Assembly: GCF_004359545.1 (NCBI RefSeq)
Contig: NZ_SCWB01000015.1
Location: 1-64,000 of the forward strand
DNA: 64,000 nucleotides
Reading direction: 5' to 3'
Source: Macrococcus lamae
Lineage (GTDB): Bacteria; Bacillota; Bacilli; Staphylococcales; Staphylococcaceae
Part shown: piece after piece, positions 44,435-55,479 of the stretch
How positions within the stretch are numbered: position 1 is the stretch's first letter
Layout of the letters: each line of letters starts with the position of its first letter
Notes under the pieces: model-generated
The model's database searches: none
Told to the model about the DNA's origin: nothing
What the model saw: only the letters and a program-made list of their open reading frames with translations
Made by a program: the position numbers and the translations under genes

Positions 44435-45094
44435 CTACCCGACTAACTTCGTGCCGATTCTGATAAATGTCGCTCCTTCAATGGTCGCAAGTTGATAATC
44501 ATTGCTCATACCCATGGAAAGTTCAGTACAAGGTGCATTAGTCTGCTGCAGCTTTGCAACACGATCTCTTAACTTTCTTAAAGAAGCAAAATAACTTCTT
44601 AAAAGCCCTGCATCTTCTATTAACGGCGCCATAGTCATCAGTCCGACTACTTCAATTTTCTTGTATTCTTTTAATGATTGAACAAAATTGACGACTTCAT
44701 CAGGTGAGAGACCATGCTTTGATTCTTCACCTGAAGTATTCACTTGAATAAAACATTTTACTGGTTGCTCTGCACGTTTTTCTATCTCGTCTGCCAGAGA
44801 TATTCGGTCGAGAGAGTGTAAATAATCAACTTCATTAATAATCTCTTTTACTTTTCTTGTCTGCAATGAACCGATAAAATGAAACGTTCCTCCTGGTAGA
44901 GCAAGTTTCTTTTCTTTAAAACCTTCGATTCTGTTTTCTCCAAAATGCCTGATGCCTGCATTAAAGGTTTCCTTCGCTCGGTCTATTGTAACATATTTTG
45001 TAACTGCAATTACAGTAGGACGACTAAAATCACTCTCTTTCAAACAAGCGTCAAGCGACTCATTGATTACATTTAAATTTTCTTTAACTGTCAT
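44435..45094 (-). CDS. ylmE: YggS-family PLP homeostasis protein YlmE
   Basis: Pyridoxal phosphate binding protein with an alanine-racemase-like barrel and no known catalytic activity; it balances cellular vitamin B6. The PLP lysine is in IAVTKYVTID (K33 from my start), and HFIGSLQTRK and LSMGMSNDYQLA are conserved. I prefer the ATG at 45094 (MTVKENL, 219 residues) because GAGG lies 7 nt upstream; an ATG two codons earlier is too close. It overlaps the end of pgeF by 11 bases. Confidence 0.93.
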   Translation of the reverse strand: MTVKENLNVINESLDACLKESDFSRPTVIAVTKYVTIDRAKETFNAGIRHFGENRIEGFKEKKLALPGGTFHFIGSLQTRKVKEIINEVDYLHSLDRISLADEIEKRAEQPVKCFIQVNTSGEESKHGLSPDEVVNFVQSLKEYKKIEVVGLMTMAPLIEDAGLLRSYFASLRKLRDRVAKLQQTNAPCTELSMGMSNDYQLATIEGATFIRIGTKLVG

Positions 45095-45872
45095 GGTCAT
45101 TCCTCGTTCCTATAAATGCAAGCATTCTTCCTGTCTTTCCGTTTTCTTTACGATATGAGAAGAAATCAGGATGTTCAGCTGTACATTCTGATGACACTTT
45201 TATGTTCTCAGGTTTTACGCCATGGTAAATCGCAATTTCACGGTTTAATGCCTTTAAGTTAATCTTATAGCAGCCGTTTTCTTTCAGTTCAAAAAATTCC
45301 TCCGTATTAAAAGGTAACTGGTCAAACTGGTCTCTTATGTCTTGATTGACCTCGTAGCAGTCACTGCAGATAGACGGTCCAATAATGCATACTAATGCTT
45401 CTGGATGATCATATGCTTTAATCAATTGTCCAGTGACCATACCAAGCGTTCCTCTCCAGCCTGCATGTCCAAGCGCTATATACTGATCAATTTTTGAGTA
45501 TAAATAGACCGGTACACAGTCCGCAAAACACATTGTCAGTAAGATATCCTCCTGCTTTGTCCAGAGTCCATCATATCCGTGAAGATCACCAGTTATTTTA
45601 TCAATATTCATTCCCTTATGATGATCAGTCACTTCGGCAATATGATTTCCATGTGTCTGTATAGGAAACACCCAGTGGCGACGCGGAAAGCGGATCACTT
45701 CTGCTAACCGCGCCTGGTTACTGACAATATTAGCAGTTTCATCATCTATATAATGAGCCATGTTCATCGTATCAGCAGGGTATGGACTGCTTCCACCATG
45801 TCTTATCGTTATACCTATCACTCGTTCATTTGCTACAGCCATATGCAAAGGTTTCACTTCAAATAATGTCAC
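45084..45872 (-). CDS. pgeF: PgeF/YlmD, multicopper-oxidase-like (laccase domain) protein
   Basis: Cytoplasmic protein of the DUF152/YfiH family, linked to purine nucleoside handling and, in E. coli, to correct peptidoglycan precursor composition. The metal site motifs CFADCVPVYLY and HAGWRGTLGMV, and IGPSICSDCYEV, are present. The start is a GTG at 45872 (262 residues), 5 nt after AGGAGG. An in-frame ATG at 45905 lies inside the ftsZ terminator hairpin and has no SD. Confidence 0.92.
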   Translation of the reverse strand: MTLFEVKPLHMAVANERVIGITIRHGGSSPYPADTMNMAHYIDDETANIVSNQARLAEVIRFPRRHWVFPIQTHGNHIAEVTDHHKGMNIDKITGDLHGYDGLWTKQEDILLTMCFADCVPVYLYSKIDQYIALGHAGWRGTLGMVTGQLIKAYDHPEALVCIIGPSICSDCYEVNQDIRDQFDQLPFNTEEFFELKENGCYKINLKALNREIAIYHGVKPENIKVSSECTAEHPDFFSYRKENGKTGRMLAFIGTRNDHDS

Positions 45873-45884
45873 TTTGACCTCCTG

Positions 45885-45955
45885 TAAAAAAAGAAGCTGA
45901 GACATTAATCATCTTACTTCCTCATAGGAAGAGATCAGATTTTAGTCCCAGCTTC
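45885..45955 (-). terminator. Intrinsic terminator after ftsZ
   Basis: An 11-bp outer stem with one G.U pair (45893-45903 with 45945-45955) and inner pairing around CTTCC/GGAAG (45917-45930) is followed by seven U on the minus strand. It directly follows ftsZ and precedes the pgeF SD, so pgeF-sepF must rely on read-through or a promoter I cannot see. Confidence 0.8.
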
Positions 45956-45964
45956 ATTCATATA

Positions 45965-47101
45965 TTATCTTCTTGAACGGCGCGTGCGTGTGCGGTCACG
46001 TAAGAAGCTTGGTACATCCAGATCCGCGTCATTAGAAGTTTGCGTCTGCGTCTGCTGAACAGTTGATTCAGGACGCTCTTCCTTTGTTTCTCTAACAGGA
46101 TTCTGTGTGAATGATGAACTTTGTGGTTTTACTGAACGGGCACTTGTTTTTTCATTGAATCCAGTTGCGATGACTGTCACCACAATTTCATCTTGAAGTT
46201 CAGGGTTGATGACTGTACCGAAGATCATGTTAACATCTTCGTCAGCGGCGTCCTGTACAATATTTGCTGCTTCCTGCGCTTCAAATAGTGATAGTGATTC
46301 GCCGCCCGTAATGTTCATTAACACGCCCTGTGCACCGACAATAGATGTTTCGAGAAGTGGTGATGATATCGCTTTTTTGGCAGCTTCCATCGCTCTGTTC
46401 TCACCTGAAGCCACGCCAATACCCATCAAAGCAGATCCCTGGTTAGACATAATTGTTTTTACGTCTGCAAAGTCAAGGTTGACTTCGCCTGATACTGCGA
46501 TTAAATCTGAAATACCTTGTACCCCTTGGCGTAATACATTATCTGCTTCCTTAAATGCTTCCATCATCGGTGTAGATTTGTCAACGATATCAAGCAGACG
46601 ATCATTCGGAATGACAATGAGAGTATCTACAGCTGCTTTCATCGCTTCGACCCCTGCTGCCGCCTGAGTCTGACGTTTACGACCTTCAAAAGAGAATGGA
46701 CGAGTAACTACACCGACTGTCAATGCTCCCATCTCTTTAGCGATCTTAGCTACGACTGGAGCCGCTCCTGTACCAGTACCGCCGCCCATTCCAGCAGTAA
46801 CAAACACCATATCTGCGCCTTGAATTGCATCTTCAATCTGTTCGCGGGATTCTTCAGCTGCTTTTTTACCGATTTCAGGATTTGCCCCTGCTCCTAGTCC
46901 ACGTGTCAGTTTTTCACCGATCTGAATCTTTGAAGTCGCTTTTGATAAATTTAATGCCTGGCCATCAGTATTAATAGCAATGAATTCTACATTATTCATA
47001 CCGTGCTCAATCATTCGGTTAACTGCGTTATTACCGCCGCCCCCGACTCCAATGACTTTGAGTGTTGCTAAATGATTAAAACCTTGTTCAAATTCCAACA
47101 T
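45965..47101 (-). CDS. ftsZ: Cell division GTPase FtsZ
   Basis: Tubulin homologue that forms the Z-ring. The 378-residue protein has the GTP-binding [10 protein letters not shown] signature, the N-terminal [13 protein letters not shown] loop and the T7 loop [12 protein letters not shown] variable linker rich in Gln/Thr/Ser (about 318-360) leads to the conserved DVPSFLRD peptide that binds FtsA and SepF, and an Arg-rich tail. The globular domain is nearly the staphylococcal sequence. AGGAGG precedes the ATG, 31 bases after ftsA. Confidence 0.98.
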   Translation of the reverse strand: MLEFEQGFNHLATLKVIGVGGGGNNAVNRMIEHGMNNVEFIAINTDGQALNLSKATSKIQIGEKLTRGLGAGANPEIGKKAAEESREQIEDAIQGADMVFVTAGMGGGTGTGAAPVVAKIAKEMGALTVGVVTRPFSFEGRKRQTQAAAGVEAMKAAVDTLIVIPNDRLLDIVDKSTPMMEAFKEADNVLRQGVQGISDLIAVSGEVNLDFADVKTIMSNQGSALMGIGVASGENRAMEAAKKAISSPLLETSIVGAQGVLMNITGGESLSLFEAQEAANIVQDAADEDVNMIFGTVINPELQDEIVVTVIATGFNEKTSARSVKPQSSSFTQNPVRETKEERPESTVQQTQTQTSNDADLDVPSFLRDRTRTRRSRR

Positions 47102-47131
47102 TAATATTTCCTCCTATACTGTAATGGCCGT

Positions 47132-48514
<1,383 letters not shown>

Positions 48515-48652
48515 TTATACTATTTTACACTAATCTTAGTTTACATGATAGCTATCTTTATGTGAACTATAAAACAAGGATATTGACAATTTTAATATAA
48601 ACTTAAAATAAATATTGTACGATAAGTATGAAATTCACACTACAGTTCTCAT

Positions 48653-49558
48653 TTATTCCGCCGATTTATCCTTTTTAGTCTTAATCTGTTCTAATTGCTT
48701 TTTCAACTCATTAACTGATTTTTCAAGCTTCTGATCTTCTTTTTCTTTTTTTGCAGCAATTTCACTTTCCATTTCCAGTCTTCTTGTCTCAGCTTTTTTC
48801 GATTCATAGGGTATGAATACTGCTCCCACTTCCAGATCAATAATACCAGGCTTAATCAGTTCACCGCTCTGATTTCGTGGAATTTTTTTGGTCATACTCG
48901 GGTAATAATCAAGTTTATCTCCAAGAGTACGCAGGTCTCCTATGACTTCAAGACCATCATTCATAAAGAGCTGGACACGTCTTGAGGCTTCCTGGTTAGG
49001 CACGAATTTTATTTCTGATATCGCATTGACGATGGCCGGATTGGTGTTATTCAGAACAGTTACAAGCTGAATTCTTTCTTTTCTGGCAAAGTCTGAGACT
49101 ACGGGTGCACTACTATAATCCAGCTGATTTACAGAAGATAATATCTGTCCATTTTCAAGGAGTGGATTAAAATCGCTGCCATCTGCTACTACACCCACTA
49201 TATCATATTCTTCGATATCAACTGTTACTTTGTTTGGAAAGTGACGATGAATTTCAACGTTTTTAACTCCGTCCTGAATCTTTAAATTTTGTTCCATTTT
49301 ACTGATCGGAAGAGAGTATATTCTATCCTTTTTTGATATATCCAATATTTTTTTGATTTTTTTTTCAGTTATCAGCTGTGTGTCATTTACTGTTACGTCT
49401 TTGACATAGCTAATGCTGGTGAACATATACAGCAGAATCAAAGTTACAATTGCTACTACTGCAAGGAATATACTTAATTGAATTTGATGACGGTTTTTTC
49501 TTCTTTTGATGGCGTTATTCTTAAATTTAACTGACTCCACAACTTTTGAATCGGGCAT
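48653..49558 (-). CDS. divIB: Cell division protein DivIB/FtsQ
   Basis: Bitopic membrane protein of the divisome core with FtsL and DivIC. The 301 residues have a basic cytoplasmic start, one membrane span (about 28-49), a POTRA domain (about 50-120, with VNDTQLITEKKI) and the beta domain up to about 255. A C-terminal charged coiled-coil tail follows, rich in Glu/Lys/Gln. It lies 11 bases after murD with AGGTGAT as SD. Confidence 0.93.
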   Translation of the reverse strand: MPDSKVVESVKFKNNAIKRRKNRHQIQLSIFLAVVAIVTLILLYMFTSISYVKDVTVNDTQLITEKKIKKILDISKKDRIYSLPISKMEQNLKIQDGVKNVEIHRHFPNKVTVDIEEYDIVGVVADGSDFNPLLENGQILSSVNQLDYSSAPVVSDFARKERIQLVTVLNNTNPAIVNAISEIKFVPNQEASRRVQLFMNDGLEVIGDLRTLGDKLDYYPSMTKKIPRNQSGELIKPGIIDLEVGAVFIPYESKKAETRRLEMESEIAAKKEKEDQKLEKSVNELKKQLEQIKTKKDKSAE

Positions 49559-49569
49559 ATCATCACCTG

Positions 49570-50910
49570 CTATTCCATTGACTTAACTTGCTGGATAAAG
49601 TCCTCACCCCGAACTTCATATGTCGGATACTGATCCCAGCTGGCACAGGCAGGGCTCAGCAGGACAACTTGTCCATGTTTAGTGAACTTCGCGGTTTTAG
49701 AAACTGCATCTTTTACATCATGACACATTTCGTAATTAATATCGTGTTTTTTTGCGAAATCTATCAGTTTTGGTATCGTCTGGCCAAATATGTACATACG
49801 TTCTACGCATTTAACATGATCATCTAGATCTTCAAACCCATTTCCTCTATCGAGACCGCCGCATAACCAGTGAACAGGAACATTGAATGCATCTAGAGCA
49901 AACTTGGTTGCGAGTGTATTAGTCGCTTTAGAATCATTATAGTACTTCACTCCGTCAATTGTCGTCACGTACTGAGTGCGGTGCTTAATTCCTTCAAAGC
50001 TTGTCAATGTCGCTATAATGGCCTCGTTGTTTATTCCAGAGAGTTTGCATACCGCAATACTCGCCAGTATATTTTCCAGGTTATGTTTTCCAGGCAGGAC
50101 AATTTGATTGAGCCTGCAGATGAGTTCTTCCTGAAAATAAATTGCGTCATCTTTAATATATGCACCGTTTGTTGGTCGTACTGTCGAAAAATAAATCACT
50201 TTACTGTTTACTGTATAGAGTTCAAGGAGTTCACGCTGAGCATCATTAAACACTAAATAATCTTTACTCTGCTGGTTTTTAAAAATGTTCATCTTAGCTT
50301 TAACATACTCATCCTGAGTTCCATGATAATCCAGATGAGCAGAATAAATATTTGTAATGACAGCAATATGTGGCCGATAACTTTGAACGCCCATCAATTG
50401 AAATGAAGACAACTCTGTGATCATTGTATCTTCCGGTTCTGCTTCTTGAGCAACTTTAGATGCCACAAAGCCGATATTGCCGCTCAGTAATCCTTTTTTG
50501 GAAGAGTGACTGAACATATCCCCGATTAATGACGTCACTGTAGTCTTACCATTTGTACCGGTTACAGCAATAGTCGTTCCTTCATTGATCTGATAAGCAA
50601 GTTCTACCTCTGTAATGATTGGTATTGCTTTTTTCTCCGCTTCCTGAAGAATAGGTACACTATATGGTATTCCAGGATTTTTAACGATCAGTTCATTAGT
50701 TTCAAGCAAGGACAAGGGATGCTCCTTATCTACAATAGTGATTCCTTCTGTAATAAGCTCTTCTGCATCCTGATTTCCCGTTAAATCCATGCCATCATTA
50801 ACCGTCACAACAGCCCCCAGTTTTTTCAGCAGCCTGGCAGTTTCATAACCACTTTTGGCAAGACCGAGGACAAGGACGCACTTCCCTGAATAATCCGTAA
50901 TATTTTTCAT
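49570..50910 (-). CDS. murD: UDP-N-acetylmuramoylalanine-D-glutamate ligase
   Basis: Adds D-glutamate to UDP-MurNAc-L-alanine in the cytoplasmic phase of peptidoglycan synthesis. The ATP motif AVTGTNGKTTVTS, the ELSSFQL segment and YYNDSKATN are conserved in 446 residues. Three-domain Mur ligase layout. It is 1 base from mraY, with AGGAG upstream of the ATG, and 11 bases from divIB. Confidence 0.97.
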   Translation of the reverse strand: MKNITDYSGKCVLVLGLAKSGYETARLLKKLGAVVTVNDGMDLTGNQDAEELITEGITIVDKEHPLSLLETNELIVKNPGIPYSVPILQEAEKKAIPIITEVELAYQINEGTTIAVTGTNGKTTVTSLIGDMFSHSSKKGLLSGNIGFVASKVAQEAEPEDTMITELSSFQLMGVQSYRPHIAVITNIYSAHLDYHGTQDEYVKAKMNIFKNQQSKDYLVFNDAQRELLELYTVNSKVIYFSTVRPTNGAYIKDDAIYFQEELICRLNQIVLPGKHNLENILASIAVCKLSGINNEAIIATLTSFEGIKHRTQYVTTIDGVKYYNDSKATNTLATKFALDAFNVPVHWLCGGLDRGNGFEDLDDHVKCVERMYIFGQTIPKLIDFAKKHDINYEMCHDVKDAVSKTAKFTKHGQVVLLSPACASWDQYPTYEVRGEDFIQQVKSME

Positions 50911-50911
50911 G

Positions 50912-51880
50912 CTAATTCACTCCTAAGTAAATTCCTATTGCACCAGAGATCAACCCTACAAGCCAGAAGACAATTACAATTTTCCATTCACTCCAGCCGC
51001 CTAACTCAAAATGATGATGCAGCGGACTCATGCGGAAAATTCTTTTACCAGTCATCTTGAACGAAGCAACTTGAATCATTACAGACAATGTTTCCAGTAC
51101 AAATACGAGACCGATAAATAACAGTGTTAATTCCTGGTTTAACATTATTGATACAGTAGCAATCACACCGCCCAGCGCAAGAGAGCCGGTATCGCCCATA
51201 AACAGCTTTGCTTTAAACTTATTATATATGAGAAAGCCGCATAGACTGCCAGCTAAAATCATCGTAAATACACCGATGCCAAATGCTTCATGATACAATG
51301 CGATAATGGCGTAACAGCTAAAAGCAATGATTGATAAGCCTGTTGCTAGTCCGTCCAGACCATCTGTCAGATTAACAGCATTAGAAAATCCAACTTGCCA
51401 GAAAATGATAAATACGATATACAATAAGCCTAGCGGTATACCTAAATCTGTGAACGGCAGATTAATAGTCGTATTTAATTCAAGCAGTCCTAGTGATTTG
51501 CTGACAATATAAAATATTACTGCGATTAAAATCTGGAACAGAAATTTCTGTTTCGATGTCAATCCTTGATTATTCCTTTTGACGACTATAATGTAATCAT
51601 CTATAAAACCGATGAGACCGAATCCAATCGTTACTAATATGAGTAAAATAATCGGCCCTCTATCTTCTACAAATATTAATGCAATTAAACTGATCAATAT
51701 AGTGCTGAGTAAAAAAGTGAGACCGCCCATCGTCGGTGTTCCGCTTTTCTGCATATGGCTTTTAGGTCCTTCAGTCCGAATAGACTGACCAAATTTTAAG
51801 CGCTTTAACAATGGAATAAATAATGGAACTAATAGAGCTGTCAATATAAATGATGCCAGTGCATAAGGAAATGTGTGCAT
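50912..51880 (-). CDS. mraY: Phospho-N-acetylmuramoyl-pentapeptide transferase
   Basis: Integral membrane enzyme making lipid I from UDP-MurNAc-pentapeptide and undecaprenyl phosphate. The 322 residues show about ten spans and the motifs GTPTMGGL, FIDDY, NLTDGLDGLA, FMGDTGSLALGG and HHHFE. The ATG at 51880 fits the family N-terminus (MHTFPYALASF). However, the nearest SD (AAGGAG, 51910-51915) is 29 nt away, with a perfect hairpin between (see findings). No other in-frame start codon lies closer to that SD. Confidence 0.96.
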   Translation of the reverse strand: MHTFPYALASFILTALLVPLFIPLLKRLKFGQSIRTEGPKSHMQKSGTPTMGGLTFLLSTILISLIALIFVEDRGPIILLILVTIGFGLIGFIDDYIIVVKRNNQGLTSKQKFLFQILIAVIFYIVSKSLGLLELNTTINLPFTDLGIPLGLLYIVFIIFWQVGFSNAVNLTDGLDGLATGLSIIAFSCYAIIALYHEAFGIGVFTMILAGSLCGFLIYNKFKAKLFMGDTGSLALGGVIATVSIMLNQELTLLFIGLVFVLETLSVMIQVASFKMTGKRIFRMSPLHHHFELGGWSEWKIVIVFWLVGLISGAIGIYLGVN

Positions 51881-51890
51881 GTGATTTGTA

Positions 51891-51906
51891 GCGACAGTGC
51901 TGTCGC
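51891..51906 (-). promoter_or_regulatory. Hairpin between the SD and the start codon of mraY
   Basis: The 16-base sequence forms a perfect stem with GCGACA/TGTCGC arms and a 4-base loop, placed 3 nt after AAGGAG and 10 nt before the ATG. Folded, it would bring SD and start to an effective spacing of about 13 nt. It could tune mraY translation or couple it to pbp1, whose stop overlaps this region. Confidence 0.5.
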
Positions 51907-51916
51907 ATTCTCCTTT

Positions 51917-54157
51917 TTAATTTTGTTTAGCTTTTTCTTCTTCAAGCCGTTTTTTTAAAGCTTTCTCTTCATCTTTCTGATTAGCATCAATAATATCATC
52001 ATAGGCAGGAGACTGCTTCAATGGATCAAGTGAATCCATACTGACTACTACATCATCACCGCTTTTAATGGCTTCACCCGATTTGATTGATTGTTTGACT
52101 ACATAGCCTGAACCATCAAACTTCACATTTATGCCCGTTAGCTGCTCAAATTGCAGCAGTTCACGTTTCGACCATCCCGAAATATCAGGCATAGTCAAAT
52201 CTCCATCTGTAACAATGAACACTTTGTCTCCCATAAGTAATGATTGACCTGCTGCCGGAAGAGTATTTGCGACTTTAGTACCTGAACCGATAATGACTGG
52301 AGCCACTGATTTACTTTCAAGTTCTGCCTGAGCTTTATCCACTAATTGACCTATAGTTTTAGGGACTTTAGTGGACATTGGCTGATCTTTTTCCTTAACA
52401 TTTTCAACATCTAAGTGCTTCAGTGTATTCTCCATCAGCGGCTTATAACCTTTAGACACGCCGAGATTATAAGCTTCTGCTGCATTCTTCTGAGCAAGTG
52501 ACATCCCCATATATATAATGACTTTAGGTTTATCAGCCGGTGCATAGCCCATAAAACTAACTAAATAAGGATTATCTCCTTGAACATAGCCGCCATTCTC
52601 CGTATCGGGCACTTGAGCGGTGCCGGTTTTTCCGGCAATCTGATAATCATCAATTCGATAATTGAATGCATGACTCTCTGAACCATAGACGACACTTTTC
52701 AGTGCTTTCATCGTCTGTTTAGCAGTCTTTTTAGTAATAGGCTGCCCGACTACAGTTTTTTTACCTTGGAAGAGCACATTGTTACTTTGATCGGTGATTG
52801 ATTTTACATAGAAGGGCTTTAACATATTTCCTTCGTTGACAATCGCACTTTCAGCCTGCAGCATCTGTGCGGGTGTGACTGTTGTAGACTGACCGAACGC
52901 AGACACTTTCCGGCTCAGAGGATCTGCCCATGAAATATGACCGGTTGCTTCACCGTCAAAGAGCGAATTCGTTGTTTTTCCAAAACCAAACTTCTCATAA
53001 TATGATTTTGTTTTATTGATACCTACTTTATCCTGCAGATTCATCATTAACACGTTTGATGACAACTGAAATCCTTTGTTTTCTGTAATGTTTCCCCAGC
53101 CGGTTTTGTTCCAGTCATAGATGGTCTGACCCTGAATTTTTCTATTACCGGATTTATATTTTTCGTTTGGATTATACTGACCTTCCTGTATAGCTGCTGC
53201 AAGTCCGAAAGTTTTAAAAGTAGACCCTGGTTCATAAGTGTTCTGGAACAAATCGTTCTGCCACTTTGAACCAAAGTTCTCCCTTGTTTCAGGATTGAAT
53301 GTCGGACGCTGACTGTACCCAAGTATTTCTCCTGTATCCGCATCCGCGACTACCGCGAACAGATCCTTTGGCTCATATCTTTTGACCATTGTATCAAGAG
53401 CATCTTCAACAAATATCTGGATGTTCTTATCTATAGTCAGTTGAATGTCATCTCCATCTTTTGCGGGAGTCACATCACCTGAATTAGGAAGTACGTACTG
53501 CCAGATGTCCTGCTTATATGAAGTTTTTCCGGCTTTACCGGAAAGATATGAGTCAAAAACCTTTTCAACACCGAGCATTCCCTCAATTTTATTTGTTTCC
53601 GGATTCTTTTCAGCGTAACCGATTAAATGTGAAGCAAAGTTGCCGTTAGGATAAAAACGTTTCTTTTCGGAAAAGAACGTAAGTCCCGGAAGCTTGAGTG
53701 CTTCTATTTTCTTTTTCTGCTCATAAGTCAGATCTTTGCCCGCTTTACCGAACTCAACTTGAAATGCTTTTTTAGTCATCAGTCGCCCGTAAATTTCTTT
53801 TTTCGGCATATCAATGATGTGACTGAGTTTAGTAGCCGTTTTCTTTTTATCCACGACGTGTGCCGGAGACTCATCTACATTTACCATACGCTTGTCAAGC
53901 ACTGCAACCAGCTTAAAGGAACTGATATCCTGGGCAAGCACTTCACCGTTACGGTCTAATATAACGCCCCTCTTTGGCTGATTGATAATATTCCTCGCAT
54001 ATTTTTCACTGGCTTTAATGGATAAATTCTGTCCAGATGAATGACCAGAAATCATCACATATGAATATCTAAAAATCAATAGAAAAAAGAGCAGTCCGAA
54101 TAACAATACTAAGAGGACTGCTCCTATTTTGTTTTTTTTAATTTTAATTGCTGCCAT
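51917..54157 (-). CDS. pbp1: Penicillin-binding protein 1 (division-specific class B PBP) with PASTA domains
   Basis: Essential transpeptidase of the septum. The 746 residues have a membrane anchor (about 11-31), a pedestal domain, and a transpeptidase domain with STFK (S312-K315), SSN (S366-N368) and KTG (K510-G512), all intact. Two C-terminal PASTA repeats (about 592-715) precede a charged Lys/Glu tail. The layout is that of S. aureus PBP1. The start overlaps ftsL by 14 bases, and the SD (AAAGG) is 12 nt upstream, a little long. Confidence 0.96.
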   Translation of the reverse strand: MAAIKIKKNKIGAVLLVLLFGLLFFLLIFRYSYVMISGHSSGQNLSIKASEKYARNIINQPKRGVILDRNGEVLAQDISSFKLVAVLDKRMVNVDESPAHVVDKKKTATKLSHIIDMPKKEIYGRLMTKKAFQVEFGKAGKDLTYEQKKKIEALKLPGLTFFSEKKRFYPNGNFASHLIGYAEKNPETNKIEGMLGVEKVFDSYLSGKAGKTSYKQDIWQYVLPNSGDVTPAKDGDDIQLTIDKNIQIFVEDALDTMVKRYEPKDLFAVVADADTGEILGYSQRPTFNPETRENFGSKWQNDLFQNTYEPGSTFKTFGLAAAIQEGQYNPNEKYKSGNRKIQGQTIYDWNKTGWGNITENKGFQLSSNVLMMNLQDKVGINKTKSYYEKFGFGKTTNSLFDGEATGHISWADPLSRKVSAFGQSTTVTPAQMLQAESAIVNEGNMLKPFYVKSITDQSNNVLFQGKKTVVGQPITKKTAKQTMKALKSVVYGSESHAFNYRIDDYQIAGKTGTAQVPDTENGGYVQGDNPYLVSFMGYAPADKPKVIIYMGMSLAQKNAAEAYNLGVSKGYKPLMENTLKHLDVENVKEKDQPMSTKVPKTIGQLVDKAQAELESKSVAPVIIGSGTKVANTLPAAGQSLLMGDKVFIVTDGDLTMPDISGWSKRELLQFEQLTGINVKFDGSGYVVKQSIKSGEAIKSGDDVVVSMDSLDPLKQSPAYDDIIDANQKDEEKALKKRLEEEKAKQN

Positions 54158-54521
54158 CTTTTTGCACTACCTTTACGTTATCATTGTTCAAGCTCAGCCC
54201 ATAAGCTTTCGCTTTACTATAGATACGCTCATAAGATGATTGCTTCATTGATTCAGAATTCAATTCTCCGTTAATGCTTTGCTGATGAATTATCTTACTA
54301 TCTGTTTCTGCAATCTTAACATTCATATCATACGCACCGTATTTTAAAGATAGCATATAAACACTGACCAATGCAATTAATGCTACGAGGGTCAGATATA
54401 CCATTTTTTCTACTTTGGACAACGATACAACATGGGTTTTCGTCGTTACTTTAGTGCTGCTGGTATCATATGTTTCGTAAGCTGTATCATACGTATGATT
54501 GCCTATGTATTCTGCCGCCAT
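54144..54521 (-). CDS. ftsL: Cell division protein FtsL
   Basis: Small bitopic divisome protein, 125 residues: a cytoplasmic segment rich in Thr/Tyr, one span (about 60-84, TLVALIALVSVYMLSL) and an extracytoplasmic coiled coil with heptad-like spacing. Sequence conservation is low in this family, but the place between rsmH and pbp1 is decisive. The SD is an unusual G7 run (AAGGGGGGG), 10 bases after the rsmH stop. Confidence 0.9.
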   Translation of the reverse strand: MAAEYIGNHTYDTAYETYDTSSTKVTTKTHVVSLSKVEKMVYLTLVALIALVSVYMLSLKYGAYDMNVKIAETDSKIIHQQSINGELNSESMKQSSYERIYSKAKAYGLSLNNDNVKVVQKDGSN

Positions 54522-54533
54522 GTTGTCCCCCCC

Positions 54534-55469
54534 TTATTTTAATACTTCTGCGACACGAAGCTTTGCACTTCTTGCCCGATTATTCTCTGCCAGTTCTTCA
54601 GCTGTTGATTCGACGGCTTTACGATTCACTCGTTTAAGTTTAGGTTGATATTCATCAGGGATAACAGGCAGACCTCTTGGTACTTCCGGCCCTTTTTCAT
54701 ATTCAAGGAAAATCTGTTTACAAATTCGATCTTCGAGTGAGTGAAAGGTTATGACTGAAATTCTGCCCCCTTTTCTCACTGATTGAATAGCTTGCTCAAT
54801 AGATGCTTCAAAGGCGCCAAGCTCATCGTTAACCGCTATTCGTATCGCTTGAAAAACTCTTTTAGCCGGATGTCCACCCTTACGCCTAGCTGGTGCAGGG
54901 ATACTATCCTTAATAATATCAACAAGTTCAGTAGTTGTTTCAATGGATTGTTGTTCTCTTGATTTTTCAATGTTTCTTGCAATTTGCTTGGAAAATTTTT
55001 CTTCTCCGTAACGGTAAAAGATGCTGACCAGTTTTTCATAAGACCACTCATTGACCACTTCGTAGGCTGAAAGTTTCTGCTGCTGATCCATTCTCATATC
55101 AAGTCTTGCTTCTTGATGATAGCTGAAACCTCGTTCTGCATCATCAAGCTGTGGACTTGATACACCTAAGTCATACAGAATACCGTCTACTTTATCAATA
55201 TTGAGTGAGTCAAGAACTTCCCGCAAATTTCTGAAGTTGTTCTTTACGAGCGTTACTTTATGCATATGGTCCTTTAATACTTCAGCAGCATTTTTGAGTG
55301 CCTCATCGTCTTGGTCAATAGCAATCAGACGTCCTGCGTCAGACAACTGTTTGACGAGATAAAGGCTATGTCCCGCACCACCTAATGTACAATCGACATA
55401 AATACCATTTTCTTTAATATCAAGCATATCGACTGTCTCTCGCAATAATACGGTGATGTGATGGAACAT
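54534..55469 (-). CDS. rsmH: 16S rRNA N4-cytosine-1402 methyltransferase RsmH
   Basis: SAM-dependent methyltransferase acting on the ribosomal P site region. Motifs [14 protein letters not shown] (SAM), [20 protein letters not shown] and [12 protein letters not shown] are present. The start at 55469 ([13 protein letters not shown], 311 residues) follows GGAGGGAAA; an upstream ATG would add nine residues outside the family. It starts 10 bases after mraZ, the invariant mraZ-rsmH pair. Confidence 0.96.
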   Translation of the reverse strand: MFHHITVLLRETVDMLDIKENGIYVDCTLGGAGHSLYLVKQLSDAGRLIAIDQDDEALKNAAEVLKDHMHKVTLVKNNFRNLREVLDSLNIDKVDGILYDLGVSSPQLDDAERGFSYHQEARLDMRMDQQQKLSAYEVVNEWSYEKLVSIFYRYGEEKFSKQIARNIEKSREQQSIETTTELVDIIKDSIPAPARRKGGHPAKRVFQAIRIAVNDELGAFEASIEQAIQSVRKGGRISVITFHSLEDRICKQIFLEYEKGPEVPRGLPVIPDEYQPKLKRVNRKAVESTAEELAENNRARSAKLRVAEVLK

Positions 55470-55479
55470 AATTTCCCTC

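Noticed and set aside
46206-46667. 153-codon open frame antisense to ftsZ
   Set aside because: No SD, low-complexity Ser/Ile-rich translation, and it lies wholly inside a highly conserved gene on the other strand. It is a codon-bias shadow.
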